From positions 806,001 to 870,000 of the forward strand of contig NZ_FOVU01000002.1 in the NCBI RefSeq assembly GCF_900115265.1: a stretch of DNA of 64,000 nucleotides. Direction: 5' to 3'. Below are positions 1 through 10,023 of this stretch, one piece after another (positions within the stretch are counted from its first letter, which is position 1; every line of letters begins with the position of its first letter). The notes under the pieces are model-generated. The model was not told the origin of the DNA. It did no database searches and worked only from the letters and a program-made list of their open reading frames with translations. Position numbers and translations under genes: made by a program. Source of the stretch: Bradyrhizobium sp. Ghvi (GTDB lineage Bacteria > Pseudomonadota > Alphaproteobacteria > Rhizobiales > Xanthobacteraceae).

Positions 1-377
1 GCACGCTGATCCCCGCGGGTCGCGACGCGCCGTTGCGGCTTGCGCAGGCGCTCAAGGACGGCAAGCACGTCGCGATGCTGATCGACCAATATCTGACCGG
101 CGGCGTCGAGGTCACCTTCTTCGGCCGCAAGACCCGCGCCAATCCGATGCTGGCGCGCCTGCTCCGCCAGGTCGAATGCCCGATCCACGGCGTCCGCATC
201 ATCCGCCTGCCCGGCTTCCGCTTCCGCGCCGAGCTGACCGAAGAGATCCCGCCGGTGCGCGATGCCGACGGCAAGATCGACATCCAGGGCACGACGCAGG
301 CGGTCACCAATGTGGTGGAAGGCTGGGTGCGCGAGCATCCCGAGCAGTGGCTGTGGCTGCACCGCAGGTGGCGCTAA
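1..377 (+). CDS. LpxL/HtrB-like lysophospholipid (lipid A) acyltransferase, C-terminal part
   Basis: Only the last ~125 residues are in the window; the frame is open from base 3 and ends at TAA 375-377. The visible part reads RDAPLRLAQALKDGKHVAML, then DQYLTGGVEVTFFG, and closes with EQWLWLHRRWR. The KDGKHVAMLIDQ block and the PEQW.W.HRRW ending are typical of the LpxL/LpxM/HtrB family, inner-membrane enzymes that add secondary acyl chains to lipid A precursors. The N-terminal HX4D catalytic motif would lie upstream and cannot be checked. The following genes are on the other strand, so this is the 3' end of its transcription unit. The family is fairly sure; the exact acyl specificity is unknown. 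Confidence 0.85.
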   Translation, partial: TLIPAGRDAPLRLAQALKDGKHVAMLIDQYLTGGVEVTFFGRKTRANPMLARLLRQVECPIHGVRIIRLPGFRFRAELTEEIPPVRDADGKIDIQGTTQAVTNVVEGWVREHPEQWLWLHRRWR

Positions 378-397
378 CGGGGTAGTTCCGTCGCCCT

Positions 398-1519
398 CTA
401 CCGCCCCGTCTTCACCTTGGTCCAGAGCCGATTGATGATGCGCTGCGTTGCGGGATCGCGGGCGGTGATGACGAACAGCTTTGCGAGCGTCGCCTCATCC
501 GGATAGATGTTCTTGTCGTTGAGGATTTTCGGATCGATCAGCTTCTGGCTGGCGAGGTTGCCGTTGGCGTAGGACAGGAAGTCCGAGTTCTTGGCGGCAA
601 CGTCCGGGCGGTAGAGATAGTTGATCAGCTCGTAGGCTTCGTTGACGTTCTTGGCGTCCGCGGGGATCGCGAGATTGTCGAAGAACATCTGCGCGCCCTC
701 CTTCGGAATGGCGTAGCCGATCTCGATGCCGCTGCTGTTGTCTTTCTTGGCTTCCGCCGCACGGGCCCGGGCCTGCATGATGTCGCCGGACCAGCCGACC
801 ACGAAGCAGATCTCGCCGGTCGCGAGCGCGCTTAAGTATTCGGATGAGTGAAACTTGCGCACGAAGGGGCGGACCTTGGCGACAACGTCGGCGGCCTTCT
901 CGAGATCGGCCTGCTTGGTCGAGTTCGGATCGAGCCCGAGATAGTTCAGCGCCGCCGGGAAGATGTCGTCGGCGGAGTCCAGCATGTGGACGCCGCAGTC
1001 TTTGAACTTGGCGAGATTCTCCGGCTTGAAGACGATGTCCCAGCTGTCGATCTTGGCGTCGGCGCCCAGGATCTGCTTCACCTTGGCGACGTTGTAGCCG
1101 ATGCCCGTCGTGCCCCACATGTAGTTCGCGGCATAGAGGTTGCCGGGATCGTAGGTGGCCAGATTCTTGGTCACCATCGGCCAGGCATTGGCGAGGTTCG
1201 GCAGCTTCGACTTGTCGAGCTTCTGGAAGATGTTCGCCTTGATCTGGCGCTGCAGGAAATAGGCCGTGGGCACCACGACGTCATAGCCGGACTTGCCGGC
1301 CATCAGCCGCGTCTCCAGCGTCTCGTTCGCATCGAAGGTGTCGTAGACCACCTTGATGCCGGTTTCCTTAGTGAAGGCCTCGAGGACGTCGGGCGCCATG
1401 TAGTTCGACCAGTTGTAGAAGTTGACGACCCGCTCCTCGGCCCTCGCGGGGACAGAGAGCAACGTCAGCGCGGCGGCAACAAGAAAGAGGCGAAATCCCG
1501 AGCGGCCGACTATCGTCAT
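398..1519 (-). CDS. potF: PotF-like putrescine/spermidine ABC transporter periplasmic binding protein
   Basis: A 373-residue protein with a Sec signal peptide (hydrophobic stretch ending in VPARAEE near residue 28). The mature start VVNFYNWSNYMAPDVLEAF and the VVVPTAYFLQRQIKANIFQ segment are hallmarks of PotD/PotF solute-binding proteins, which deliver polyamines to PotGHI permeases. Length matches the family (about 365-370). It is the last gene of a probable three-gene operon with the rhodanese and aminotransferase, 6 bases after the aminotransferase stop. No permease or ATPase gene is adjacent, so it is an orphan binding protein here. A related ligand such as an opine or another amine is possible. 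Confidence 0.88.
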   Translation of the reverse strand: MTIVGRSGFRLFLVAAALTLLSVPARAEERVVNFYNWSNYMAPDVLEAFTKETGIKVVYDTFDANETLETRLMAGKSGYDVVVPTAYFLQRQIKANIFQKLDKSKLPNLANAWPMVTKNLATYDPGNLYAANYMWGTTGIGYNVAKVKQILGADAKIDSWDIVFKPENLAKFKDCGVHMLDSADDIFPAALNYLGLDPNSTKQADLEKAADVVAKVRPFVRKFHSSEYLSALATGEICFVVGWSGDIMQARARAAEAKKDNSSGIEIGYAIPKEGAQMFFDNLAIPADAKNVNEAYELINYLYRPDVAAKNSDFLSYANGNLASQKLIDPKILNDKNIYPDEATLAKLFVITARDPATQRIINRLWTKVKTGR

Positions 1520-1525
1520 ATCTGT

Positions 1526-2707
1526 CTACCTCTTGCGTCCACGCACCGCGTCCGACAGCCGCTCCAGCGCGGTGTCGAGCGTCTCGTCCTTCTTGGCAAA
1601 GCAGAAGCGCACCACCGAGGTCACCGGGTCCTGTTCGTAGAACGCCGACACCGGGATCGCCGCGACCTTGTAGTCTTTCACGATCCGCCAGCAGAACTCG
1701 GTGTCGCTCTCGTTGAGCCCCAGCGGCGACAGGTCGACGGTGAGGAAGTAGGTGCCCTGCGACTTCAGCACGGGGAAGCCGAGGCTCTCCAGCCCCCTGG
1801 TCAGGCGGTCCCGGCTCCGTGTCAGATCCTTGCGCATCGACAGGAAGTAGTCGTCGGACTTGCCGAGGCCGTAGGCGACGGCGGCCTGCAGGTTCGGCGC
1901 GGTGGTGAAGGTCAGGAACTGGTGCACCTTGGCGGCGACGCGGAGCAGCGGCGGCGCGGCGCAGACAAAGCCGATCTTCCATCCCGTGAGCGAAAAGATC
2001 TTGCCGGCCGAGCCGACCTTGATGGTGCGCTCGCGCATGCCCGGAATGGTGATCAGCGGGATGTGCTTGTGCTCGTCGAAGGTGACGTGCTCCCAGACCT
2101 CGTCGCAGATCGCGATGACGTCGAACTCCTGGCAGTAGCGGGCGAGCAGCTCGAGGTCCTCGCGCGGATAGACCACGGCGCTAGGATTCAGGGGATTGTT
2201 GAACAGCACCGCCTTGGTCTTTGAATTGAACACGCTTTTCAGCATGTCCTCATTCAGCCGCCAGTGCGGCGGCTCGAGCCGGACGAGGCGCGGGATGCCG
2301 CCGGCCTGGCGGATGATGGGCAGGTAGGAATCGTAAACCGGCTGGAAGCAGACCACCTCGTCGCCGGGCTGCACCACCGCGAGGATCGCCGAGGTCAGCG
2401 CCTCGGTACCGCCGGACGTGACCATCACCTCGCTCATCGGATCGAGCTTGAGGCCATGCCAGTGGCCGTAATGGGTCGCGATCGCCTGGCGCAGTTCCGG
2501 CAGGCCCATCATCGAGGGGTACTGGTTGTACCCGTTGAGCGAGGCCTCGGCCGCGGCGCGGCGGATGTCCTCCGGGCCGGGATCATCAGGAAAGCCCTGG
2601 CCGAGATTGATCGCGGCATTGTCGCGCGCCGCTTGGGACATCGCCTCGAAGATGGTGACGGGAAGGTCGGCGAAGACCTTGTTCAGCGAGGAGCTCTTGG
2701 TCGTCAT
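1526..2707 (-). CDS. Class I/II PLP-dependent aminotransferase
   Basis: A 393-residue fold-type I aminotransferase. It shows the cofactor-phosphate region MVTSGGTEALTSAI, the NPLNPSAVV substrate-binding segment, ICDEVWEHVTFD with the PLP-contacting aspartate, and VGSAGKIFSLTGWKIGF with the Schiff-base lysine. The NLGQGFPDDPGP start and overall pattern fit the YbdL/kynurenine aminotransferase subgroup, which transaminates methionine, aromatic amino acids or kynurenine with 2-oxo acids in the cytoplasm. It sits 7 bases after the rhodanese gene and 6 bases before potF, so all three are probably cotranscribed. The substrate cannot be fixed from sequence. Confidence 0.88.
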   Translation of the reverse strand: MTTKSSSLNKVFADLPVTIFEAMSQAARDNAAINLGQGFPDDPGPEDIRRAAAEASLNGYNQYPSMMGLPELRQAIATHYGHWHGLKLDPMSEVMVTSGGTEALTSAILAVVQPGDEVVCFQPVYDSYLPIIRQAGGIPRLVRLEPPHWRLNEDMLKSVFNSKTKAVLFNNPLNPSAVVYPREDLELLARYCQEFDVIAICDEVWEHVTFDEHKHIPLITIPGMRERTIKVGSAGKIFSLTGWKIGFVCAAPPLLRVAAKVHQFLTFTTAPNLQAAVAYGLGKSDDYFLSMRKDLTRSRDRLTRGLESLGFPVLKSQGTYFLTVDLSPLGLNESDTEFCWRIVKDYKVAAIPVSAFYEQDPVTSVVRFCFAKKDETLDTALERLSDAVRGRKR

Positions 2708-2714
2708 CGCGTGG

Positions 2715-3041
2715 TCAGCCGCCGACCTTGCTGGGAAGCCCCGCGGCCTTCCAGCCGAGCATGCCGCCGGCCAGATGCTTGTTGTAGGGCAAGCCCGCTG
2801 CCTGCGCCGCGAGCGAGGCCGTCACCGAGCGCTTGCCGGAACGGCAGGCGAACACGACCTCTTTGCCCTGGGGATCGGGGATCGCCTTGGGATCGAAGGT
2901 CGAGAGCGGAACGACGACGCCGTAAGGGTAAGCCTCGGCTTCGACCTCGTTCGGCTCGCGGACGTCGACGAGCAGATAGCGGCCCTCCGTGACACCCTTT
3001 GAGACCTCGTCCGGGGTCAGATCCTGTACTTGATTTGCCAC
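2715..3041 (-). CDS. Rhodanese-like domain protein
   Basis: A 108-residue single-domain rhodanese. I chose the GTG at 3041 because GGAGG lies 3-9 bases upstream and the residues encoded before it do not resemble the family. The domain runs from DLTPDEVSKGV through YLLVDVREPNEVEAEAYPYG to the active-site loop VVFACRSGKRS, whose cysteine would carry the persulfide. It ends with the usual HLAGGMLGWKAAGLP motif. Such proteins move sulfane sulfur to thiophilic acceptors. It heads the likely operon with the aminotransferase and PotF, and the shared role is not obvious. Confidence 0.88.
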   Translation of the reverse strand: MANQVQDLTPDEVSKGVTEGRYLLVDVREPNEVEAEAYPYGVVVPLSTFDPKAIPDPQGKEVVFACRSGKRSVTASLAAQAAGLPYNKHLAGGMLGWKAAGLPSKVGG

Positions 3042-3200
3042 ATCATCCTCCAACGTCGCGGGGTCGCTTCCGGGGCGATCCCGGCGGCCGGCAACCTCGC
3101 CTCTCGGCATGCGAAAATCAAGCGCTACAAAGGCTTGAGCTGCCTTGCGCAAGTTTAAGCTAAATCGCAGCGACTTGAAGTGCGGCTTCGGTTTGCCAGC

Positions 3201-5129
3201 CTAGATCGTGACTTGCGTGCCGACCTCGACCACGCGCCCCGAAGGGATCTGGAAATAGTCGGTGGCGTCGTTGGCGGAGCGGCTGAGCGAGATGAACAGC
3301 CGGTCCTGCCAGCGCGGCATGCCGGAATGGGCGGCGGGTTTCAGCGCTCTGCGCGACAGGAAGAACGAAGTCGACATGATGTCGAACTGCCAGCCGAGCT
3401 TGCGGGCGATGGCGAGCGCCTTCGGCACGTTGGGCGATTCCATGAAGCCGAACTTCAGCGTCACCTTGGAGAAGGTCGGGCTGATCGCCTCCAGCCTCAC
3501 ACGCTCGGCCGGGTCGATCCGCGGGGTCTGGGCGGTCTCGATGGTGAGAATGACATTCTTCTCGTGAAGCACCTTGTAGTGTTTCAGACTGTGCATCAGC
3601 GCGGTCGGCGCGCTGAGCGGATCCGAGGTCAGGAACACGGCCGTGCCGGGCACCCGCTGCGGCGGCCGCTTCTCCAGCATCGCCACCAGGTCAGCAAGCG
3701 GGAATTCGAGCTTGCGCGACTTCTCGAACAGAAGCCGGCTGCCGCGCCGCCACGTGTACATCAGCAACATTACCATGCCGCCGAGCGCCAGCGGCACCCA
3801 GCCACCCTCGAACACCTTGAGCAGGTTGGCGGCCAGGAAGGTCAAGTCGAGGAACAGGAACGGCACGATCAGGGCTGCGGCGGCAAGCGGCGACCACCGC
3901 CAGACCTTCCAGATCACGACAAAGCCCATCATCGCCGTGACCACCATGGTGCCGGTGACGGAGATACCGTAGGCGGAGGCCAGGGCGCTGGAGGAGCGGA
4001 ACAACAGCACCAGCAACACCACCGCGACCAGAAGCAGCTGGTTGATGCGCGGGATGAAGATCTGGCCGGAATGGGCTTCCGACGTATGGCGGATTTCAAA
4101 GCGCGGCAGCAGTCCGAGCTGGATCGCCTGCCGCGTCAGCGAATAGGCGCCGGTGATGACGGCCTGGCTGGCGATCACGGTGGCGGCGGTCGCGAGCACG
4201 ACCATGGCGCCGCGGACCCAGCCTTGCGGAAACAGCTGGAAGAATGGGCTCTCGAGCGCGCCGGGATCGGCGAGCACGAGCGCGCCCTGCCCCAGGTAGT
4301 TCAGCGCCAGCGACGGCAGCACGATGAACAGCCAGGCGGTCTGGATCGGCCGCTTGCCGAAATGGCCGAGGTCGGCATAGAGCGCCTCGGCGCCGGTGAC
4401 CGCCAGAAACACCGCGCCCAGCGTCACGAAGCCGATGATGCCATGGTGGAGCATGAAGGACACGGCGTAGAGCGGGTTCAGCGCGAACAGCACCTGCGGC
4501 TGCCGGATGATCGGGTGGACTGCCACCGCTGCGAGGACCGCGAACCAGACGCACATGATCGGGCCGAAGAACGCCGCAACGCGGGCGGTGCCGCGCGACT
4601 GGACCGCGAAGAGGCCGACCAGGATCACCACCGTCAGTGGCACGATGTAGGGCTCGAACGTCAGGGTGACGTCTTTCATGCCCTCGATGGCGGACAGCAC
4701 GGAAAGCGCGGGGGTAATGACGGCATCACCGTAGAACAGGGCCCCGGAAATGATGCCAAGAAGGACGATCGCCGCTCCCCTTGTCCCGACGGCGCGCTGG
4801 GCCAGGGCCATCAGAGCGAGCGTGCCGCCTTCCCCGTTGTTGTCGGCGCGCAGCAGAATGACGACATATTTCAACGTCACCACGACGATGAGGGCCCAAA
4901 GGATCAAGGAGAGCACACCGAGGACTGCTGCCGGGCTCGCCACGCCCTCGCCCCCCGATGCCGCCATCACCGCCTCGCGGAACGCGTAGAGCGGACTGGT
5001 GCCGATATCGCCGTAGACCACGCCGATGCTGCCGAGCGTCAGCGCACCGAAACCGGCCGTGGTGTGGGCGTCGCCATGCCCATTGGCCGCCGCCGTTTCC
5101 GGGGCGGGAACTGCTACGTCGCTAGTCAT
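3201..5129 (-). CDS. kup: Kup potassium uptake transporter, copy 1
   Basis: A 642-residue KUP/HAK/KT family transporter for proton-coupled K+ uptake at the inner membrane. Family signatures are [20 protein letters not shown] near residue 33, [30 protein letters not shown] and [18 protein letters not shown]. About 12 membrane segments are followed by a roughly 200-residue cytoplasmic tail ending [20 protein letters not shown]. Length matches the family. A second Kup gene lies directly upstream on the same strand, with 141 bases between. The two share nearly identical signature blocks and C-terminal tails, which suggests an old tandem duplication. Confidence 0.96.
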   Translation of the reverse strand: MTSDVAVPAPETAAANGHGDAHTTAGFGALTLGSIGVVYGDIGTSPLYAFREAVMAASGGEGVASPAAVLGVLSLILWALIVVVTLKYVVILLRADNNGEGGTLALMALAQRAVGTRGAAIVLLGIISGALFYGDAVITPALSVLSAIEGMKDVTLTFEPYIVPLTVVILVGLFAVQSRGTARVAAFFGPIMCVWFAVLAAVAVHPIIRQPQVLFALNPLYAVSFMLHHGIIGFVTLGAVFLAVTGAEALYADLGHFGKRPIQTAWLFIVLPSLALNYLGQGALVLADPGALESPFFQLFPQGWVRGAMVVLATAATVIASQAVITGAYSLTRQAIQLGLLPRFEIRHTSEAHSGQIFIPRINQLLLVAVVLLVLLFRSSSALASAYGISVTGTMVVTAMMGFVVIWKVWRWSPLAAAALIVPFLFLDLTFLAANLLKVFEGGWVPLALGGMVMLLMYTWRRGSRLLFEKSRKLEFPLADLVAMLEKRPPQRVPGTAVFLTSDPLSAPTALMHSLKHYKVLHEKNVILTIETAQTPRIDPAERVRLEAISPTFSKVTLKFGFMESPNVPKALAIARKLGWQFDIMSTSFFLSRRALKPAAHSGMPRWQDRLFISLSRSANDATDYFQIPSGRVVEVGTQVTI

Positions 5130-5270
5130 GGGAGAGCCCAGTGGCCTCTAAAAAATGCTTCACTGCACAACGGCGGAAGAGCGCGGGCTTATAGTCCTGC
5201 GCTGTCGACATGGCCTAGCCCGATTCTGGGCCCGCACCATGCAAAATTCGCATAGGTGCGCCAGTTGCGT

Positions 5271-7169
5271 TCAAATGGTGACTTGTGTGCCGACTTCAAC
5301 CACCCGCCCGGTCGGAATCTGGAAATAGTCGGTGGCATCGTTGGCCGACCGGCTAAGCGCGATAAAAAGATGGTCCTGCCAAAGCGGCATCCCCGACTGC
5401 GCCGACGCCTTCAGCGCACGCCGGGACACGAAGAACGACGTCGACATGATGTCGAATTGCCAGCCCTGCTTGCGCGCGATCGCGAGTGCCTTGGGCACGT
5501 TCGGCTGCTCCATGAAGCCAAAGCGCAGACGGACCTTGGAGAACTTGTCGCTGATCTTCTCCATGCGGAAGCGCTCGGACAGATCGACCCGCGGCGTATG
5601 CGCGGTCTCGATGGTCAGGATCACGTTATGCTCATGCAGCACCTTATTGTGCTTGAGATTGTGCAGCAGCGCGGTCGGCACGAAGGCCGGATCGCTGGTC
5701 AGGAACACCGCCGTACCCTTGACGATGTGCGGCGGCCGCTTCTCCAGGCTGCGGATCAGATCGTCCAGCGGCACCTCGATCCGGCGCGTCTTCTGGACCA
5801 GAATTCCCGAGCCGCGTCGCCAGGTCCAGATCGTCGCCGCCATTGTCGCGCCGAACAGCAGGGGCACCCAGGCGCCTTCCAGCAGCTTGAGCAGGTTGGC
5901 GCTGAAGAAGGTCATGTCGACCATGACGAAGGGCAGGATCACGACCGCCGCAGTCGCCGCGCGCCAGTTCCACAATTTCCAGATCACCACGAAGCCCATG
6001 ATGCCGTCGGCGACCATGGTGGTGGAGACCGCGATGCCATAGGCCGAAGCCAGGTTGCTGGGCGTATGGAACAACAGCACCAGCAGCATCACACCGATCA
6101 GCAGCAGCCGATTGACGCGCGGCAGGTAGATCTGGCCGGCGTGGGTCTCGGAGGTGTAGCGCACCTCGAAGCGGGGCAAGAGGCCGAGCTGCACCGCTTG
6201 ATAGACCAGCGAATAGGCACCGGTGATGACCGCCTGGCTCGCGATCACGGTCGCGGCCGTCGCAAGCCCGACGAGCGGCAGCACCAGATGCTCGGGCACC
6301 ATGCGATAGAACGAGTGTTCAATCGCGCCCGGATCGGACAGCACCAGCGCGCCTTGCCCGAAGTAGTTGATCAGCAGCGCGGGCAGCACGAAAAACATCC
6401 ATGCCGACTGAATCGGCTTGCGGCCGAAATGGCCGAGATCGGCATAGAGCGCCTCGCCGCCGGTGACAGCGAGGAAGACAGCGCCGAGCGTCACCAGGCC
6501 GATCGTGCCGTGCGACAGCAGGAATTGCAGCGCATAATAGGGATTGATAGCAGCCAGCACCGATGGATCGTCGGCGATGTGGATGACGCCGAGCACCGCG
6601 AGGCAGGCGAACCAGATCACCATCACCGGCCCGAATGCCGAGGCGACCAGTGCGGTCCCCTTGCTTTGAACCGCAAACAGCAACACCAGGATCAGCACCG
6701 TGAGCGGCACGACATAGTGCTCGAAGGCGGGCGTCGCGAGCTTGAGGCCGTCGACAGCCGATAGCACCGAGATCGCCGGCGTGATCATGGAATCGCCGAT
6801 GAACATGGAGGCGCCGACCACGCCGAGCGCGAGCAGGAACCAGCTCCGCCGTCCCAGCGCGCGTTGGCCAAGCGCCATGAGAGAGAGCGTGCCGCCCTCC
6901 CCGTTATTGTCGGCGCGCAGCAGCAGCAGGACATATTTGGCGGTGACGACGATCAGCAGCGCCCACAGGATCAGCGATAGCACGCCGAGCACCATGATCC
7001 GCGTCACCGGTTCGCCGTGTGCTGCGCCTCTGACCGCCTCGTGGAATGCGTAAAGTGGCGAGGTGCCGATGTCGCCGAAGACGACGCCGATGCTCCCAAG
7101 CGTGAGGGACCAAAATCCCGAGGTGACCGGCCCTTCCTGGGTCTCGGCCTGTGTGATGCTCGCCGTCAT
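5271..7169 (-). CDS. kup: Kup potassium uptake transporter, copy 2
   Basis: A 632-residue Kup protein when started at the ATG at 7169; an open frame runs 34 codons further upstream to 7271, but those residues look unlike Kup. Signatures are [57 protein letters not shown] and [15 protein letters not shown], and the tail [20 protein letters not shown] is almost the same as in copy 1. No strong ribosome binding site is visible at either start, so the N-terminus is uncertain. Paired Kup genes could cover different pH or K+ ranges, but this is inference. Confidence 0.95.
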   Translation of the reverse strand: MTASITQAETQEGPVTSGFWSLTLGSIGVVFGDIGTSPLYAFHEAVRGAAHGEPVTRIMVLGVLSLILWALLIVVTAKYVLLLLRADNNGEGGTLSLMALGQRALGRRSWFLLALGVVGASMFIGDSMITPAISVLSAVDGLKLATPAFEHYVVPLTVLILVLLFAVQSKGTALVASAFGPVMVIWFACLAVLGVIHIADDPSVLAAINPYYALQFLLSHGTIGLVTLGAVFLAVTGGEALYADLGHFGRKPIQSAWMFFVLPALLINYFGQGALVLSDPGAIEHSFYRMVPEHLVLPLVGLATAATVIASQAVITGAYSLVYQAVQLGLLPRFEVRYTSETHAGQIYLPRVNRLLLIGVMLLVLLFHTPSNLASAYGIAVSTTMVADGIMGFVVIWKLWNWRAATAAVVILPFVMVDMTFFSANLLKLLEGAWVPLLFGATMAATIWTWRRGSGILVQKTRRIEVPLDDLIRSLEKRPPHIVKGTAVFLTSDPAFVPTALLHNLKHNKVLHEHNVILTIETAHTPRVDLSERFRMEKISDKFSKVRLRFGFMEQPNVPKALAIARKQGWQFDIMSTSFFVSRRALKASAQSGMPLWQDHLFIALSRSANDATDYFQIPTGRVVEVGTQVTI

Positions 7170-7342
7170 GAAGGTGGAAAACGCTTCGTCCCTGGAATTG
7201 ATCCGGCGCCTTTTGACGCTTCTGCCGAGCCTGTCAATTAGCTCCCCACCATAGCAGGCGCAGCGGCGCATGCTGTGACGGCCCGGCCACGTTCGTCGCC
7301 ATCGCGACTGATGGCCTCAGGTAAAATGGTAGCGCAAGATAT

Positions 7343-8173
7343 CTAGGGCTTCAAGTTCGGAGGCAGCGGCGGATCTTCGCGCATCAGCGTGATCGTGACG
7401 CGGCGGTTCGCGGCGAGCGACGGATCGTCCGGGAACAGTGGCTGGGTGTCCGCCTTACCTGAAATGGCAAAGATGTGAGACGGCGGCAGGCCCTCGCGCT
7501 CGAGGATCTGGCGGACTGCGTTGGCACGATCGGCCGAGAGATCGAAGGCGCCGTAATCGCTGCGGGTCGGTACGAAGCCGGCCGCGGTGTGGCCGGTAAT
7601 GGAGACTCGCAAGGGGGTCGCCTTGAGCGGTACCGCGAGCTTCTCGATCAGCCGGCGGGTACGGTCGTAAGGCACCTTGGAGCCATCCGCGAACATCGAG
7701 CGACCGTCCTGATCGACGATCTCGAGGTTGAGGCCCTGCTTGGTCTCCTCGAACATGACGTGCTTGGACATTTCGGTCAGTTCAGGCATGTCCTGCAGAG
7801 CCTGACGAAGCGAGGCCGCAGCGAGCGCAAAATTGCGATCGATCTTCATCTTCGCGCCCGAGGTGCGGTCGCGATCTTCCTGGTCCGGCGTCGGAGTATT
7901 GGAGGCGTCCTCAGGATTGATGTGATCGACGTTCTTCAGCCGCGGCCGGGTCGGCAGGCCGTCCGACTCGACGATGCCGGCATATCGCGCTTCGCTCTGC
8001 ACGCCGAAGGCGTCGCGCATGGAGCCGGCGACGACCTTCAGCTTATTGGCATCCTGGGTCGAGAACGCGACGAGCATCACGAAGAAGCTCATCATCAGCC
8101 CCATCAGGTCGGCGAAGGTCACGAACCAGCCGTGACCGCCTCCATGTGCATCGCCGCGCTTTTTCTTGGCCAT
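7343..8173 (-). CDS. motB: Flagellar motor stator protein MotB
   Basis: A 276-residue protein with a short basic cytoplasmic N-terminus, then a single membrane helix WFVTFADLMGLMMSFFVML. Asp22 in this helix matches the proton-binding aspartate of MotB. The C-terminal half is an OmpA-like peptidoglycan-binding domain with VSITGHTAAG, LSADRANAVRQILEREG and AANRRVTITLM. MotB and MotA form the stator, anchored to peptidoglycan, that drives flagellar rotation. It lies 23 bases downstream of motA in the same operon. No other flagellar genes are in the window. Confidence 0.94.
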   Translation of the reverse strand: MAKKKRGDAHGGGHGWFVTFADLMGLMMSFFVMLVAFSTQDANKLKVVAGSMRDAFGVQSEARYAGIVESDGLPTRPRLKNVDHINPEDASNTPTPDQEDRDRTSGAKMKIDRNFALAAASLRQALQDMPELTEMSKHVMFEETKQGLNLEIVDQDGRSMFADGSKVPYDRTRRLIEKLAVPLKATPLRVSITGHTAAGFVPTRSDYGAFDLSADRANAVRQILEREGLPPSHIFAISGKADTQPLFPDDPSLAANRRVTITLMREDPPLPPNLKP

Positions 8174-8196
8174 GATCTAGACCCAGGCGTCCGGCC

Positions 8197-8970
8197 TCAA
8201 GCCGGCACCGGCTCGCCTTCAGCGTGACGATGCTTCTCCGGCAGATAGGCCAGCAGCATCTCGCGCACGAGCGTCGGGCTCTTGGAGTCGCGGATCATCA
8301 GGATGCCGTCGATGATCAGGGTGCGGTTGGTCTCTTCATCGAGCAACTTGCCGTGCAGCTTGTCGGCGATCGGCAGACAGAACAGGTTCGCGACGAGGGC
8401 GCCGTAGAGCGTGGCAAGCAGCGCGGTCGCCATGAACGGTCCGAGCTTGGAGGGGTCGGTCATGTTGGCGAACATCTGCACCATGCCGATCAGGGTGCCG
8501 ATCATGCCGAAGGCCGGGGCGCAGTCGCCGATGGCGCGGTAGATCTTGCTGCCCTCGTCCAGATGCATCAGGAAGTTGTCGCGGTCGCGCTCGAGATTGT
8601 CACGGATGAAGTCGAGGTCGTAGCCGTCGGCCACGTAGCGGATGCCCTTGGCGAGGAACGGCTCGTCGGTCTCGACCTTTTCGAGACCGACCGGGCCCTG
8701 CTTGCGGGCGATCTCGGCGATCCGGGCGAGCTCGTCGACGAGGTCGTGGGCCGACAGGCGGCTCATGGTGAAGGCGAATTTGGCGCCGAGCGGCAGGCCA
8801 TGCAGGAGCGCGCTCAGGGGAAAGCGGATCATGGTGGCCGAGATCGAGCCGCCGAAGATGATGATCACAGCATGTTCGGAGACAAACATGTGCAGGTCGC
8901 CGCCCATGAGGACCATCGTCGTGATGACGATGATGCCTGCCGTGAGACCGACGCCCGTCATGATATCCAT
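8197..8970 (-). CDS. motA: Flagellar motor stator protein MotA (PomA-like)
   Basis: A 257-residue MotA/TolQ/ExbB family protein starting at the ATG at 8970, with GGAG 6 bases upstream; a TTG four codons earlier is less likely. It begins MDIMTGVGLTAGIIVITTMV and has four predicted membrane helices. The conserved block DCAPAFGMIGTLIGMVQMFA is followed by LLATLYGALVANLFCLPIAD. The short length and these motifs resemble PomA-type MotA rather than the ~295-residue E. coli form. It carries ions with MotB, which follows 23 bases downstream. The ion (H+ or Na+) cannot be told from these residues alone. Confidence 0.93.
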   Translation of the reverse strand: MDIMTGVGLTAGIIVITTMVLMGGDLHMFVSEHAVIIIFGGSISATMIRFPLSALLHGLPLGAKFAFTMSRLSAHDLVDELARIAEIARKQGPVGLEKVETDEPFLAKGIRYVADGYDLDFIRDNLERDRDNFLMHLDEGSKIYRAIGDCAPAFGMIGTLIGMVQMFANMTDPSKLGPFMATALLATLYGALVANLFCLPIADKLHGKLLDEETNRTLIIDGILMIRDSKSPTLVREMLLAYLPEKHRHAEGEPVPA

Positions 8971-9181
8971 GGGAGACTCCAACGCGAACGCAACAACGGC
9001 CGTCCTGGCCGCTGGCGCGGCCCAACCCCGAACCGCATCGGAAACCCTAGAGCCCCGCCCTTAAAGCCGCGTAAAGGTTAAGTTCAGCCGGTACGACGGA
9101 GCGGCGTGGTGCGTCGAAAGGACTACGGCCTTGCCGTTCTGCGACACGAATCTCAACGCTTTGCTAACCATAAACGGGCCG

Positions 9182-10006
9182 TCAGGGCGAAAGTCCTGTC
9201 AGCTCCAGGCTAAGCGCGCGCAGCCGCCTGCGCGCATCGGCGTCATAGGCCTGCGGATTGGCGCGCGCCTCGTTCATGCCGTTGAAGAACAGGCCGCTTC
9301 GAGCCGCGACGTCGTCGCCTTCGACGAGATGCAGGATCGCCGCGCCGCCCTGCTCGACGGTCGACATCGGTGTGATGCCGCCGGCGCGGACCATCGTGGT
9401 GTTCATGTAAGTCGCCGGATGCAGCGCGTTCACGGTGACGCCGGCGCCCTTCAGTTGTTCCGCGAGATCGATGGTGAACATGATCTGCGACAGCTTGCTC
9501 TGCCCATAGGCGCGCGAGCCGCTATAGCCCTTCGTGATCATGACATCGTCGAAGTCGATCGGATGCTGGCCGAGCGAAGCGACGTTGACGATGCGTGAGG
9601 GCGCGGCCGCCTTCAACAGAGGCAACAGCAGATGGGCGAGCAGGAAGCCCGAGAGATAGTTCACCGCAAAGCGCAGCTCGTAACCATCGCGGCTCTCCTG
9701 CCGCTGCGGTCCGTCATTCTGTGAGCCGATGCCGGCATTGCTGACGAAGACATCTAGACGTTGATGATCCCGCGTCACGGCTGCTGCAAGCTCACGCGTA
9801 CCCGCCATCGACGACAGATCGGCCTGATAGAAGGTCGGCGCCGCATGGCCGGCTTTCACGATCTCGTCGATTAGTGCCTTCGCCCGCGCCGCGTCACGGC
9901 CATGGATCAGAACGTGAGCGCCTTCGGCGGCAAGGCGGCTCGCGACATGGCGCCCGACGCCATCGGTCGAGCCCGTGATCAGCACCGTCTTGCCTTCCAT
10001 GTCCAT
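9182..10006 (-). CDS. Short-chain dehydrogenase/reductase
   Basis: A 274-residue SDR. The cofactor site reads TVLITGSTDGVGRHVASRLA, with an RD pair in HGRDAARAKA suggesting NADP(H). The NAG motif is VFVSNAGIGSQ and the catalytic YxxxK is YGQSK, preceded by a serine in NVASLGQHP. A GGAG lies 9 bases before the start. The overall pattern is close to retinol-dehydrogenase-like or WW-domain oxidoreductase-like SDRs with unknown bacterial substrates. The next gene upstream, the RraA-like protein, ends 17 bases away, so they may be cotranscribed. Confidence 0.85.
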   Translation of the reverse strand: MDMEGKTVLITGSTDGVGRHVASRLAAEGAHVLIHGRDAARAKALIDEIVKAGHAAPTFYQADLSSMAGTRELAAAVTRDHQRLDVFVSNAGIGSQNDGPQRQESRDGYELRFAVNYLSGFLLAHLLLPLLKAAAPSRIVNVASLGQHPIDFDDVMITKGYSGSRAYGQSKLSQIMFTIDLAEQLKGAGVTVNALHPATYMNTTMVRAGGITPMSTVEQGGAAILHLVEGDDVAARSGLFFNGMNEARANPQAYDADARRRLRALSLELTGLSP

Positions 10007-10023
10007 GGGCTCTTACTCCACGT

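Noticed and set aside
848..2224. 458-codon plus-strand frame across potF and the aminotransferase
   Set aside because: It crosses two recognised genes in antisense and has no protein-like features.
3180..5255. 691-codon open frame antisense to kup
   Set aside because: High GC leaves antisense frames open; the translation is rich in Arg, His and Gly and has no domain, while the kup frame is fully conserved.
9160..9175. Possible CtrA half-site upstream of motA
   Set aside because: CTAACCAT differs from TTAACCAT and lies about 190 bases from the start.
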